Shown here piece after piece: positions 21,628 to 32,879 of a stretch of 64,000 nucleotides of DNA (the stretch's first letter is position 1; each line of letters begins with the position of its first letter). Where the stretch lies: the NCBI GenBank assembly GCA_029721515.1, contig CM056551.1:30105437-30169436 (forward strand). Direction: 5' to 3'. The notes under the pieces are model-generated. The model worked only from the letters and a program-made list of their open reading frames with translations. It was not told the origin of the DNA and searched no databases. The DNA is from Synanceia verrucosa. Its lineage: Eukaryota; Chordata; Actinopteri; Perciformes; Synanceiidae. The translations under genes were made by a program, and so were the position numbers.

Positions 21628-22283
21628 GTGTGCAGCAGTTTTTGATTTTTAAATACAGTACATTTAAACCGCTTTATTGATCATCTCCATCAGTTCTTCA
21701 GCTCAGCTCATCAATGAGTGTCTGATCAGTGATGTCAGGTGACAACCAGCCAATCAGAGTTGGTCTCTTAGACCAGAGTCTTCATGATGTTGACTGGTCT
21801 GAAGTTAGCAGAGCCTGTTAGCTGTTAGCATCCACCTGATTAACTGCACTAGCATTAGCTTAGCTCGTAGCAGCTAGGTCAGACAGGAAGTACTTCCCTG
21901 ATTTTAATTCAGTTATTATACAAGGTGCATTACTGAGCTGTCTGGGAGTTTTTCCAAATAAAACCAACCTTTCAGAAGCAGGAAGCTGCTAGTAATGGGG
22001 CTTCAAATAGACACAATAAAATAACAAAAAATCTGTTGCTTTGATGTCAGTTTAATCACAATTAACGCTAACTGCCCTTGTCAAAAGCAACCCACTGAAT
22101 GCATCAAATTTATCTTTATGTTTTATTAATATAGTAAAAATATAAGATGAAGTTGCTGAAAGAACTTTTAAAAAGTCTGATAAGAAAAAGAAATGATAAT
22201 AAAATACAGATAAATAAAAATATGAGAATTAGACAGTATAGCTCCAGAGCATCGAGCACTGAGGTGTGTTTTGTGTCTCTCAG
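21628..22283 (+). other. ncor2: ncor2 intron (w19-w20)
   Basis: Mostly occupied by an inverted copy of family A. The remainder is AT-rich. Confidence 0.55.
21690..22050 (-). repeat. dispersed repeat family A, copy 3 (inverted)
   Basis: Reverse complement matches 11775-12200, including ccaatcagagttggtctctt, agcattagcttagctcg, ggaagtacttccctg and gcaggaagctgctag. The tail near 22035-22110 has 'aattaacgctaactgc', reminiscent of family B ends. Confidence 0.75.
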
Positions 22284-22485
22284 GTACTGAGCACAGCTTG
22301 GCGAGCAGCAGCAGCAGCAGCAGTGGTGGCGGCGTGGTGAGGCCTTCCTCCCAGCCGTACAGCCACCAGCACTCCCCGGTGTCTCCTCGTACTCAGGACA
22401 ACGTCCAGCAGAGGCCCAGCGTCCTGCACAACACCGGCGGCAAGAGTCTGTCAGTCAGCGATCACTCCAGCTCGTCTGTGTTTCG
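22284..22485 (+). CDS. ncor2: ncor2 exon w20: HQHSPVSPRTQD
   Basis: Acceptor tgtctctcag|gt and donor tttcg|gtaaag (phase 2). Residues 1159-1224 contain TEHSLA, a seven-serine run, HQHSPVSPRTQDNVQQRPSV and LHNTGGKS. Matches HQHSPISPRTQDALQQRPSV and LHNTGMKG of SMRT. Confidence 0.97.
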
Positions 22486-22674
22486 GTAAAGTGCTTTTCA
22501 GTCAGGAGTGAGCTTATTCAGAGGGAATGTGGGGTTTAGACCCAGAGTGCGATTTGTATAAACTGTTTATTCATTTATGGAAGTAATAGAAAACAGGGCA
22601 GGGATGAACAAATAACAGACTGTAGCAGAATCAAGTATTTAATCCAGCTTCATTTGTCCTGTTTGTCCTCCCAG

Positions 22675-23153
22675 GTCCATGTCCTCAGGGCCGGCCCGTT
22701 ACCAAGGTTACCCTGGCCACCTGCAGCGGACAGGTGTGCCCCCTGATGCCTACCCACCTGCCATGGACTCGAGTGTAGCCAAAGAGCAGAGTCGCGAAGG
22801 CAAAGTCAGGGGCGGTCTCCCAAAACATGTGCAGGACCAGCACGGGCCCTCCAGTAAACCGGACCCCAAGCTGTCCTCCAGCCCAGGAGTGATGTACCCG
22901 GGCCCCTACGCCTCGGCTGCAGGCCGGCCCCAGCACCTGCTGCCGCCCCAGTCGGACAACAACCCTCCTGGCCGCGGAGAAAGCGGTACACCTAGTAGGG
23001 AAAAGACTCAAATCAAAGCGATGTCCATACAGGAACAAGAGCTCCGAGCACTCGGTAAGACCACCATGACTGCGGCCAACTTCATAAACGCGATTATTAT
23101 GCGTCAAATTTCTTGTGAAACGGGGATGGCAGAGACCAGCAGCGCCACTGATG
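22675..23153 (+). CDS. ncor2: ncor2 exon w21: REKTQIKAMSIQEQEL and third CoRNR box
   Basis: Acceptor gtcctcccag|g and distal donor gatg|gtaaga (phase 1). Residues 1226-1384 end with REKTQIKAMSIQEQELRALG, then KTTMTAANFINAIIMRQI. INAII (23084-23098, residues 1362-1366) fits the CoRNR consensus (I/L)xx(I/V)I and resembles the N3 box known from NCOR1. A second donor with the same six bases (ctcg|gtaaga, cut after 23054) has the same phase. Using it removes 99 nt, including the box, and leaves a protein like the usual mammalian SMRT at this point. Confidence 0.93.
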
Positions 23154-24452
23154 GTAAGACGCTCTGGATCCTAGACCTCATCACCCAGACCCTCCCCCGT
23201 CAGTCTGTGGCCTATTGCACGCTGTGGTGGTTGGCATTATCAAATCAGCCCAATTCATTTACATTTTTCCTTCTATTTTATTACTTTTTTAGTTCTTTTT
23301 CTTTTATTCTTAGTTTTTCTCTGCAGACTTAAAGACCACCAAGGGTTCCCTCTGGAAAACTGAACCTCAAGCCCGTCCACATTGGACCTGACCGGCTGGA
23401 GATAAAATGTTTATCATTATCAGTCAACAACTCGACACGTTTAATTTTCCATGAAGAAGATCCCAGGTGCCCTTTAAGGTGTAATTTTAAAGATAATTCA
23501 GGATGGTGGGACATGAAGCGAGAGCATCCGTCACTGCTTATTTTCATTTTCTTTCCGCAGAAGATGTGACTTAAATTTGACATGTGGCACCTCCTCCTCC
23601 CTCTCATTGGGCTGCTTACTTAAATCTGAATATTTCAGATGCTTAAAAAAAAGACATTTCTCGCTGCAGGAGGCTTTTTTTTATCTTCCCATGTAGAATG
23701 AGGCCACCTGTAATTCAAACACCACTTTACTTCACTCCTGCATGACTTTCCTGTAGACAGACTGAAGCCACATGCATGCAGGTATTTCTGGAAATAACGC
23801 TTTTCCTTTCATATTTAGGATATACATAGAAATATACAGTAAGACTATTTTGGCCACATCCTCTACACCACAACATGATGTGTAATTATTATCGCCTGAG
23901 ATAACGCTCCACTGGCACAAGCAGAAAACACTTCTCACTGTTCAATAATCTGCAGGTTATTTTTTTCCCCCATCAATCAATTAGTTGTTTGGTCGATAAC
24001 ATGGTTAAAAATTCAATTTACTGTCAGAGAGGATGGAATAAAAGGAAATAATCACATTTAAGAAGCTACAATCTGAGGAGGTTTTATTTGAAAATGACTA
24101 ACACCAACTTAATCTGACAGCGGGGAAATTTAAAGCATAAAAGCTGAGAGCATAGCAGCACAGAACAAAATGAAGAGATACAGTATATCTATGGAAAAAT
24201 ACAATTTAACAGCCAAGACAAATATAAAAATATATAATAACTTTAAGATAAAATACAATGAAATTCAAAAGAATTATAACAAATTTTAAATTAAATAAAA
24301 ATTAAATTATAAAATACTAGATATGTTTAAATAAAATTAGGGAAAATAAAGATAAGATAATACTTAATGCCTCAGTTGAAAACTAAATCAGCAAATATAT
24401 AAATATATATTATTGTTATTATATATTAACACACATAATAATAATAATAAAT

Positions 24453-25672
24453 AGGGCTGTAAGGATACACTAACTCAGGATTCGATTTGTATCACTATTT
24501 TTGAGCCACGTTCGATATGACCCACAATTTTTTTAAATTGAAAAAGCATTTTATTTAAAACACTAAAAAAAAACATCACCTTTGAATATGGTATTTGGCT
24601 CCTCGAGGAGTTCAGTGTTATAATCAGACTATGAGATTATGTGTCACAGTCACTGATGGTCACACAGTCTTTACATTGATGGTCTCAGGTAAACAGGAAG
24701 CCAGAGACGTCTTCAGTGAAGTCAGCTGTTATCCAGCAACAGTCAAGCTGCAGCGTGACTTTGTTTACACCGCCATTTTGGCAGTGAAATCCCAGTCAAA
24801 TTATGCCTTCAGAGTTTTAAATCACAAGATATGACGATATGCACAAGTAAATACTGCAGAGTAAATATCTCTGACCCTTATCATGCCCCCAGTATACTTT
24901 TCACTGATCTTGAAAAGGTTTAGTAGTTTTATCTGAAGGAAGACTGAAACGACTGCAGACAAACGTTTTTACGTTGTGTTTGCTTGTTGCTGTGTGAACA
25001 ACAGGAAGCTCTGCAAAATCCACGTCATAATACCTCAGTCTAACATGTTTAATGAGAGTATAAGTGTTAGGAATCGTATTAAATCATGTGAAATAAATCA
25101 GATATAAAGTTTAGGGAACGTTGGCTATAAAGTGGCCGCTGCTGGTTCCCCCCGCTCTGTTTACTTTTGATCACTTCCTGCTTGTTTTATGGCAGTAATC
25201 CATCTGTCTTCGTTCAGGATCTTTGGTAATCCAGTAAAATGATCTTCTCTTTGATCGTCCTCAGCTGTTCTGGCATCCCGGAGCACAACATCTATCCACC
25301 ATATCTCTGAGAAACATTTACAGTTGTGTTTAATTACAAGCAGCGAGATCCCTGGCAGTAGATTAAACAGACATGGTGGAGCAGGTTACCTGCAAATTCC
25401 CGGTGGTTTTCCTTGGGGGTAGAGTTTTCCCTGCAGTCAGTCACTGTTTATTATTATAACTTGTTTTCTGGTGTAGGCCTGCGCTTGTGCAAAACACGTC
25501 TAAATCAGCAGCTCAGGTCAGATTTCCGGTATGGAAGGAAGTGACCGGCCTACGTGTTTTAAAATAGATTAAAAATTTAGCATATCGTGATTCTGCCTTC
25601 TTATATCGTGATACAGAATCGTGGCTCTGAATATTGCAGTTTTGGTTTTCACACGCATATCCTTACAGTCCT
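24453..25672. mobile_element. non-autonomous DNA transposon remnant with terminal inverted repeats
   Basis: Left end agggctgtaaggata is mirrored at the right end by tatccttacagtcct (one mismatch). Subterminal text also mirrors (gagccacgttcgatatga against atcgtgatacagaatcgtgg). About 1.22 kb with no transposase frame. Flanks are AT-rich (aataataa-like), so a target-site duplication cannot be read with certainty. Confidence 0.65.
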
Positions 25673-27076
25673 AATAATAAAGTAAAATGATACAAGCAGT
25701 GTGCCCTACAGGTGGAAATATATCACACCTTGTGAATAAGAACTAAGTGAAATTAAATATTTTCCTTGAATAATAAATATTGATTTTGCACTAATGGATT
25801 AATGTTTGCAGCTCTACTCAGTTTTAAGTGTTTATGAAATATACAAAAACCATGTTTCCAGAAATACCTGCGCAGGTGTGGAGGAACGATCGGCTGAACG
25901 ATCATGTGACCCAGACAAACTGGTGACTGTCCCTTTAATTAAAGCCTCTCCAACCACCAGACAACCTCCCCTGGGTCCTAGAGAGCACCCTGTGACAGGC
26001 CGTCGGGGCGGGGGATCTCTGCATGTTCACTCTAATTTCTGCTGATTTTCTTTTTGTTTATTTCTTATTTTGTTTATTCCACACATGCCAAACACTCAAC
26101 ACATCTCTCTCAACCAAGCCTCTGGAGTTTGTTCAGTCATCTGGAATGTGATTTTGTTGTTTTCTGCTGTAAATATCATATATATCATACATATTATATA
26201 TATGTTACCAGCCCGTAGGGCGACTGCATGCTCAGTTCAAATAAGTGTTGTGGGTTAAAAACTCTTAATAATATCCATCTTAAGTTATTCTGCTGTTAAC
26301 AAACAATGAATCATAATGTTTATAATAATGTTTACTAATGGTATAATTTCTTTGTAACATGAAACAGTTAGTTTCTAAATGATATATTGGTTCATAGCTG
26401 ATAGGGGATCAGTTTACGTCAGCAAAAAAATTAGAAAACATTTAATTTACTACACAAAGTGTTTGTCAGCCATTATTAAGTGATTTGTAAACATTATAAA
26501 ATATCAAAAAACATTGCAGACATGGACAGAGCAGAAAACATTTTAACCAATAACACAAAATATTCACTATCTAAATATTATTTATCGAAGCTTTACAAAG
26601 TAGTTGTTAATAAGAAATGAAAACAATAAATAGATGGTTTATAAATCAATTATTATCAAGTTTTACAAATATCTCCTCTGTCTATTTATGTAAAAACAAC
26701 TGATCAATGACAAATACTTCTGTTTATTATATATAAAATGTTAAAGTGTTCAACAATAATCTGTTATAATATCAAGTTCTAACATTAATAATAGTGAGTA
26801 AACTTTATGAATTAGCATGGTATTTTTTGTCAACAGTTCAATGACTCTTAACCAAGTTTAACTCACTATTAATTATTCAGAAATGCTGCTTGTTAAAAAT
26901 GTTCAACAGGTCAACAGGAAGCTTGCTTCAGCAGATAGGATGGAGGGTTAGCTCACTAACAACAGAAACCACTAGAAACCCTCTGGAGGACAAGTCCTCT
27001 GTCCTCCATAGACTCAGCTTACATCACCTCTCCTGAGACTAAACAGCAGAAAACACCTGACGAGTCCACAAACAAC

Positions 27077-28073
27077 TAGAGATGCACCGATCCAGTTTTT
27101 TCTGATCCAATCCCGATACCGATCAATACTACTGATGAATGAATGAAGTGTATACCTTACCATGTGAGTGAAGGCATCAGACTAGACATAAACATTTAGC
27201 TTTGTTAAAAAAAGGTAACAAATGAACACAGATATAAATGTACTTCATTTATTTATGAACAAATAACAAAGTGTACATGAGCAGCAAAAAGAAATCAATA
27301 ACACTTCCATGTAAAGTGCACTGCAAACAGATATTTTCAAATGTAATATCAAATCTAGCATGTTGCTGTGTGTTTGCTTATCACTAGCTGCTGTGTGCTC
27401 TGCATTAGGGCTGCTCCATTATGGAAAAAATCATTATCACCATTATTTTGGTCAATATTTACATCACCATTATCCAAAGGATTATTTTTGAGTTACACAA
27501 TGCATTTCTTCATCATTTCTCTGTGTCAAAAAACAACACTGCATATGGTGTTTGATATGAAATATAAACAGTAATATTAGTAACATCCTGTTTTTAAAGC
27601 TAGACGCAGAAACAGAACTTTTTTATTATAGTTGTGAATTATTTGGAGGTTTCAGTGCTTCTCCTGATTAAAGTGAATATATAAAGACATAATAGACAGT
27701 AGTAAAAGACAGAAGCATTGCATAAACAGTCAGAGTTCAGTTTCAATAGTCAGTGCTTATAGCAGACACACCCCTCTTATGTAGTACTGTCCATAGTTGT
27801 TTACGCTGCTCTGTTGACTTGATTTGATTCAACAATAGACACTAATCTTGTTAAGATGAACACTGTGTCCACAGTTTGGACACATTTTATGACAGAGGAC
27901 AAGGAGTGATTGACGGGGTTGCGCTGATCAGTGAGAGTACTCTGCGTGATGACGTAAACCGGCGTTGCAAACAGAATTGAAGTGAGTGGATCGTTATGCT
28001 GGATCGTCCTCATTCATCAGATATCTGATCCAGCTAATTAGTCAATATCGGAGCCGATATTGGTGCATCTCTA
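27077..28073 (+). mobile_element. complete hAT-like MITE with 8-bp target-site duplication (copy 2)
   Basis: The 997-bp element starts tagagatgcaccgat and ends attggtgcatctcta, giving terminal inverted repeats of about 15 bp with two mismatches. It is flanked on both sides by caaacaac (27069-27076 and 28074-28081), a perfect 8-bp duplication as expected for hAT transposons. No transposase is encoded. The truncated twin is at 10149-10757. Confidence 0.9.
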
Positions 28074-28333
28074 CAAACAACTGCCTTTTATTCAAGATTC
28101 AAATACTTGCTTTACTGTCCACAGAGATCCAAAGAGTGAAAATAGCTAAATAAAGGCAGCTGCAAAGGTGTTAACTTTTTTAATTCTGCTCAGAGAGGAG
28201 ACACAGTGACAAAAATGACGTCCCGTGACTTTATTTACATTTATAAGTCACTGATGGAAAATTAGTTTTAGCATCGTTTCTGGTCAAAGATCCGTCTGTA
28301 TGCAAAGAGTCCATGACACATAACCTCTGGAGG

Positions 28334-29028
28334 GTAGTTAAAAAGTAATCCCTCAATTTAACAAATTACTCACTGCTGAAAGTTACTAGTTACACTACTA
28401 GTTACGTTACTGTCGGATTACTCTGTGACATCACCGTCCAGATCATTTCAAAATAAAGCTCCTTATTGTAATAAAAGGAGGACAGACAGCAGATCATTTC
28501 AAAGTAAAGCTCCTTATTGTAATAAAAGGAGGACAGACAGCAGATCATTTCAAAGTAAAGCTCCTTATTGTAATAAAAGGAGGACAGACAGCAGATCATT
28601 TCAAAGTAAAGCTCCTTATTGTAATAAAAGGAGGACAGACAGCAGATCATTTCAAAATAAAACTCCTTATTGAAATAAAAGGAGGACAGACAGCAGATCT
28701 CTCTTAAAGCTGACAGGAAGTAGTGACCTTCAGTCCAAACAGCCCTTCACAGTAAAAGTCTTCTTCATCCTGGTTCCTTCAGATCATCTAATCCTCAGTA
28801 ATGTTCATATTTCCGTCCTCTAAAGACGTCTTAACAGCTCCTCCATCTTTGTTCGTCTCCTCGTCCATGAGCTCCAGCTCTAAAGTCAAAGTCATGATGA
28901 AAGTTGATCAAACAGGAAAAGAGAATTTTAATTTCTTTTTTTTGCCTCCTGCTATAAAGATACTTTTATTTAATTAGTAACTGTAATGTGATTACTTAAG
29001 TTAACAGCAATAACTCTCCCAACACTGG
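28334..29028 (+). mobile_element. 51-bp-array element, copy 1 (+)
   Basis: The left flank has gctgaaagttactagttaca and ggattactctgtgacatcacc. Then come five tandem 51-bp units (28436-28694; gatcatttcaaagtaaagct, ccttattgtaataaaaggag). The right flank ends gtaatgtgattactt...cccaacactgg, an end type seen in many fish repeats. The same flanks and units occur at 55320-55850 (inverted), 58890-59180 and 63395-64000. Confidence 0.75.
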
Positions 29029-29078
29029 TCATGATAGCTTTAGAATTTACCTTTGCCTAGAACAAAATTTTACGGAGT

Positions 29079-29130
29079 AGCTGCCCAGTCCTGCTGGTGC
29101 TAACAGCTAATGCTAACTATCGCCTGTCAT
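29079..29130 (+). repeat. short repeat shared with 59276-59330
   Basis: Both carry agctgcccagtcctgc followed by gctaacagctaatgc. Both lie next to copies of the 51-bp-array element, so this may be part of a larger shared unit. Confidence 0.55.
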
Positions 29131-29334
29131 GCAGATAGTCATTGATTGGCAACTGCAATGTGATTACTGGAGTTAACAGTAACTGTTGGACTCTAATGTA
29201 ATCTGATTACAGCCGTTCACACTCATACGTCCTGCTGGACGTTTCTGGATCTTGTCCTCATTAGCTTGTTGTTTAGGGATCTGAAATGTCTCCACGGACT
29301 GAAAACTAACATTTACCTATGTGTGGATGGGATT

Positions 29335-29352
29335 GTGTGTGTGTGTGTGTGT
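29335..29352 (+). repeat. (GT)n run within the acceptor region of exon w22
   Basis: About nine GT units ending 4 nt before the ttcag acceptor, where a pyrimidine tract is usually found. Confidence 0.85.
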
Positions 29353-29356
29353 TCAG

Positions 29357-29493
29357 CAGCTCAGCAGCAGAAGATTGAGCCTCTCGGTCTTTACCGTCCA
29401 CCCTCTGAGGAGCGACTGTCCCCTGGTCAGCAGCCGCCGTCCCCCTGTGTCAAAGGCAGCCAGCGGGTGGTCACCCTGGCTCAGCACATCAGC
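29357..29493 (+). CDS. ncor2: ncor2 exon w22: first half of second CoRNR box
   Basis: Tandem acceptor ttcagcag allows a start at 29357 or 29360 (one alanine difference). Donor atcagc|gtaggt (phase 0). Residues 1386-1430 include KIEPLGLYRPPSEERLSPG and end KGSQRVVTLAQHIS. This is the start of the CoRNR box that continues as EVI in the next exon, as in mammalian SMRT. Confidence 0.95.
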
Positions 29494-30664
29494 GTAGGTT
29501 CAGCCTCACAAACACCACAACAACAAACAACAACAAACAGAGAGGTAGCACCTCAGCACTGTGTCTTATTTACAAATTATTTCTTATTGTAGTAATATTT
29601 ATACATTTGTACAAATTCTTTATTCAGCTAAATAATATTTTTAGAACTTTCTCCATTTTTTTGAGATGTCTGCCTAAATAAAAGCTTATGGATTTTTACA
29701 TTTTTACTTTTTTTATTAATTATCAACTATCTAAATTTTTCTTATTATCTAAGTTTAAGATATTTTTCAATTTTTTAATTGAAAATAAAAATAAATACTA
29801 CATAATATTTTTAAATATTGTTGCCAGTATTTTTGTTTATGGATTTGTTTCCAAATTATTAACTATCTAAATAATATTTTCAGAATTTTAACATTTTTTT
29901 AATGTCTACCAAATCATATATAAATAATACTATTATTTTTTCTTTTTAAATATTTTTTCAAATATCTAATATTTTTAGATATTTTTACAAATTATTAGCT
30001 ATCCATCTAAATAATATTTATATTATTTTTTTACAAATTTATTAGTATAATATTTGCAGAATCTTTTATTATTGTTTTTCTTTTTTTTATAAATTATGTA
30101 GTATCTTATCTAAATAACACTTTTGGATGCTTAAAGTCATTAAATATCTACTTTTATTAACCATTTAACAAGGTGTTATAGTCATTAGTTTGGAATTTAT
30201 TATAGCATCAAAATATTTATCAGTATTTTATAAATAAATTTTAGTCATAAATCAGAAAAAATAATTACTTCGAATAAATTGTGAAAGAATATTATGATGG
30301 AAGTATCTGATGGACATAATCTGCTCTGTTTCTCGTCCTGAGGTTTCTATCATCTTATTTCCCTTTTTTTCTTTTTTTAGTGTCTTAGCTGATGAGTTGT
30401 TTTTTTTTTTGTTTTTGTTTTTGTTTTTGTTTTTTTAACTGTAAAGGATGTCGTATCAGATGTACAGATTGTAAAAAACCTCCCCCATTTTTACCCTTCA
30501 AGAGTTGATAAAAACGATAAATTAACTCCTCAAATTTACCACATTAAGACCTTCAGGAACACCTCAGAAGAAAAGCCAGGCTGTGATTTGTCATCAAAAA
30601 GTTTTTACCTTCTGGATTCTTAAGGATTCACCAAAGCAGGAAACTTGTTTTCTTCCACCAACAG
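29494..30664 (+). other. ncor2: ncor2 intron (w22-w23), AT-rich
   Basis: Bases about 29560-30260 are a degenerate AT-rich tandem array with repeated 'caaattattaactatctaaataatatttt'-like text. Bases 30395-30437 hold poly-T and 'gttttt' repeats. No coding signal was seen. Confidence 0.65.
29560..30260 (+). repeat. degenerate AT-rich tandem repeat
   Basis: Repeats of 'acaaattattaNctatctaa' followed by 'ataatatttt' with irregular spacing of about 60-100 bp. Composition is over 80% A/T by eye. Confidence 0.6.
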
Positions 30665-30843
30665 GAAGTGATCACTAAGGACTACACCAGGCAGAGCCAG
30701 CAGCAGCAGCAGACCTACCACGGCTCTCCAGTCCTGGACTTGACCCGTCCACCCAGTGCCTCCCAGCCCCCTTCCAGCTCCCAGGAGGCCGTCCAGGGCT
30801 CCAGATACCCAGAGGGGCTGGGTGGAGAGCGCAACAGAGACCG
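30665..30843 (+). CDS. ncor2: ncor2 exon w23: EVITKDYTR, end of second CoRNR box
   Basis: Acceptor ccaccaacag|gaa and donor gaccg|gtacga (phase 2). Residues 1431-1489 begin EVITKDYTRQSQQQQQTYH, completing HISEVI with exon w22, then SPVLDLTRPPSASQPP. Matches EVITQDYTR and PVLDLRRPP of SMRT. Confidence 0.96.
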
Positions 30844-31451
30844 GTACGAACCTCCACCATTAAACTTGGCTCTTCTTGACCAGTGAGGGACCACTGCAAA
30901 ATGAATAATCAATGAGAAATAAGTGAACATGGTGCACCGCGAAACTCAGCTGAGCATTTATTTTTTGTTTTAACATGAGCGTCTGTGTTTCCACTGTGAC
31001 AGAAGAGACGAAGAAAACACAAGACTTTTTCAATATTATAGCTAAACATTTATTATTGAGGGACTTCCTTCATCAGTTACACACAAATACAAGGAAATAT
31101 AGAAACACAGAGCTAGTCATTATGAGCACCACGTACTATCTGTAAACATGATGTGAAACCATTAGATAAAATGTGTTCGTTTGCACAGAAACTAAAGCTC
31201 AGTATTCACTCAGGAGTCTGTTCAATGACGCCTGTCAGACCAGTTTAATAATAAGAAGTGAAGCTGTGCGGCGTCACCAGACTGCTGCTTTCTGCTTGTT
31301 CTGAACAGTTTCTGTGACTGTTGGTGAAGTGGTGACACGGCGTTTTGTCACATCTTCACAGCCTTTTGAAAACACACAGAGTTTTATTCCTCCTGTGGCC
31401 TCCTCTCCACCTCCTCACTCCATGGTTTCATGCTCTCTGTGTCTCCTGCAG
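30844..31451 (+). other. ncor2: ncor2 intron (w23-w24)
   Basis: 0.6-kb intron with nothing recognised. Confidence 0.5.
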
Positions 31452-31580
31452 ATCTCCTCCTCAGCCAAAAACCTCTCCTGTTTCCAACGACGGCATCGAG
31501 CCGGTTTCTCCAGCCGGAGCCGGATCTGAACCGGAGGTCCAGGGAGGAGGGTCGTACGGCAACGAGCAGGGAGAGTCAGG
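31452..31580 (+). CDS. ncor2: ncor2 exon w24: DGIEPVSP
   Basis: Acceptor gtctcctgcag|a and donor tcagg|gtaaga (phase 2). Residues 1491-1532 include SPPQPKTSPVSNDGIEPVSP and end NEQGES. DGIEPVSP is a SMRT landmark. Confidence 0.94.
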
Positions 31581-32599
31581 GTAAGACATGATATATCTGT
31601 TCTGTTTCTGTTTCTATTTCTATCAGTGTGATCCAGAGATGTTTTATTCATTCCACATGAACAAACAAAGAACCAGCACAGACCTCTGACAGAAAGAGTG
31701 ATACCGAACGTGACGTTTGGCAACTAAAATCAGTTTTTTGCTCTTGGTTGTTTTGTTAAATTCCTGCTTCACCAAACGAACTGCATCAATGAAAAGTGAA
31801 ATGTCCAAACTGTGAAAAAAAGAAGGTTGACATGTTTGATTAAATGTATGCCCTTTTAAAAAGGTTAAACGCTTTGGATAAAATCAGCGCCTAAATAGAC
31901 AGTTTCTAGATTTTTCATCCACACATTCAAACTACTGACAGTTTGAGGTAAAATTAAGGTTTTTTATTTGTCTTTTGCACAATCAGTGACGTTTTTTCTT
32001 TTTGCTTTTTTTAAAAAAAGTAAGAAAATCTGAAAATTAAATTAAAATGACCCAAGTCAGGGAGGATCTAGAACACAAGTTTTAATTTTTATTATTTGAG
32101 TATTAAAATTAAATATGTTACAGAAAATTATAATAAAATAAAACATCATGAATGGTTATAATAATAAGCACTGGAGATGAAGAGCACAATCATGAGTTAT
32201 ATATTTTTAAAATATTTATGTTTTTGCTGTAATGGTTAATCCACCAGTATGTGCGAGCGCTTTAATCCAAATGATAAAATATAATTAAAAAATAATCTCA
32301 AAGCACATTTTATTATTTGTTTTTATATTTGACTGAGATGTTAAAGTCTCCAGTTATTTCCTGTTATTCCTGAACAGAAAATGTCTTTTAGTGGTCGTTT
32401 GTTATTCTGGATTCATTCCAGTGTTCTGGATCAAATTTGGTCTAAAAAGGTGAATTCAGTTTAAATTCCTCACTTCCTGTTCAAAATGATGAAGAGTAGT
32501 GAACTCAGTGAGGAAGAAAGAGTTAAAATGAAGGAGGTGATGATGATATTTTAAACTGTATTTTGTTTCGTTGACCGGGCTCTCCATTCGCTGCTGCAG
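31581..32599 (+). other. ncor2: ncor2 intron (w24-w25)
   Basis: 1-kb AT-rich intron. Bases 32448-32513 duplicate 18118-18183. No coding signal was seen. Confidence 0.5.
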
Positions 32600-32742
32600 C
32601 ATGGGCTCCCGCTCCCCCCCCAACACCTCCCAGCCTCCAGCTTTCTTCAGCAAACTGACTGAGAGCACGTCGGCCATCGTCAAGTCCAAGAAGCAGGAGA
32701 TGATCAAGAAGATGACGGTGGTGGGGAACGAGGCCGATTTCA
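32600..32742 (+). CDS. ncor2: ncor2 exon w25: PPAFFSKLTES..VKSKKQE
   Basis: Acceptor cgctgctgcag|c and donor ttca|gtgagt (phase 1). Residues 1534-1580 read MGSRSPPNTSQPPAFFSKLT then ESTSAIVKSKKQEMIKKM, nearly the mammalian SMRT sequence. Confidence 0.97.
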
Positions 32743-32825
32743 GTGAGTGGGACCTCGACACAGGAAGCAATAACAACAATAACAATAAAGAGCTTTTCAA
32801 ACAGAAAACCTGCTCCTTCTTTCAG

Positions 32826-32879
32826 ACGCCGGTCAGCCAGGAACAGAGATCTTCAACATGCCGGCGTCGACGACAGCAG
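32826..32879 (+). CDS. ncor2: ncor2 exon w26: QPGTEIFNMPA
   Basis: Acceptor tccttctttcag|ac and donor gcag|gtgaac (phase 1). Only 54 nt. Residues 1582-1598 read AGQPGTEIFNMPASTTA. QPGTEIFN is invariant in NCOR1/2. The preceding intron is 83 bp. Confidence 0.96.

Larger units (their letters stand above)
23154..29356 (+). other. ncor2: ncor2 intron (w21-w22), largest in window
   Basis: 6.2-kb intron rich in mobile elements: a dispersed element at about 23945-24130, an inverted-repeat-bounded element (24453-25672), a full hAT-like MITE (27077-28073) and a 51-bp-array element (28334-29028). It ends in a GT repeat directly before the acceptor. I found no exon for the spacer that mammalian SMRT has after the SLGYHGSS segment. 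Confidence 0.65.
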
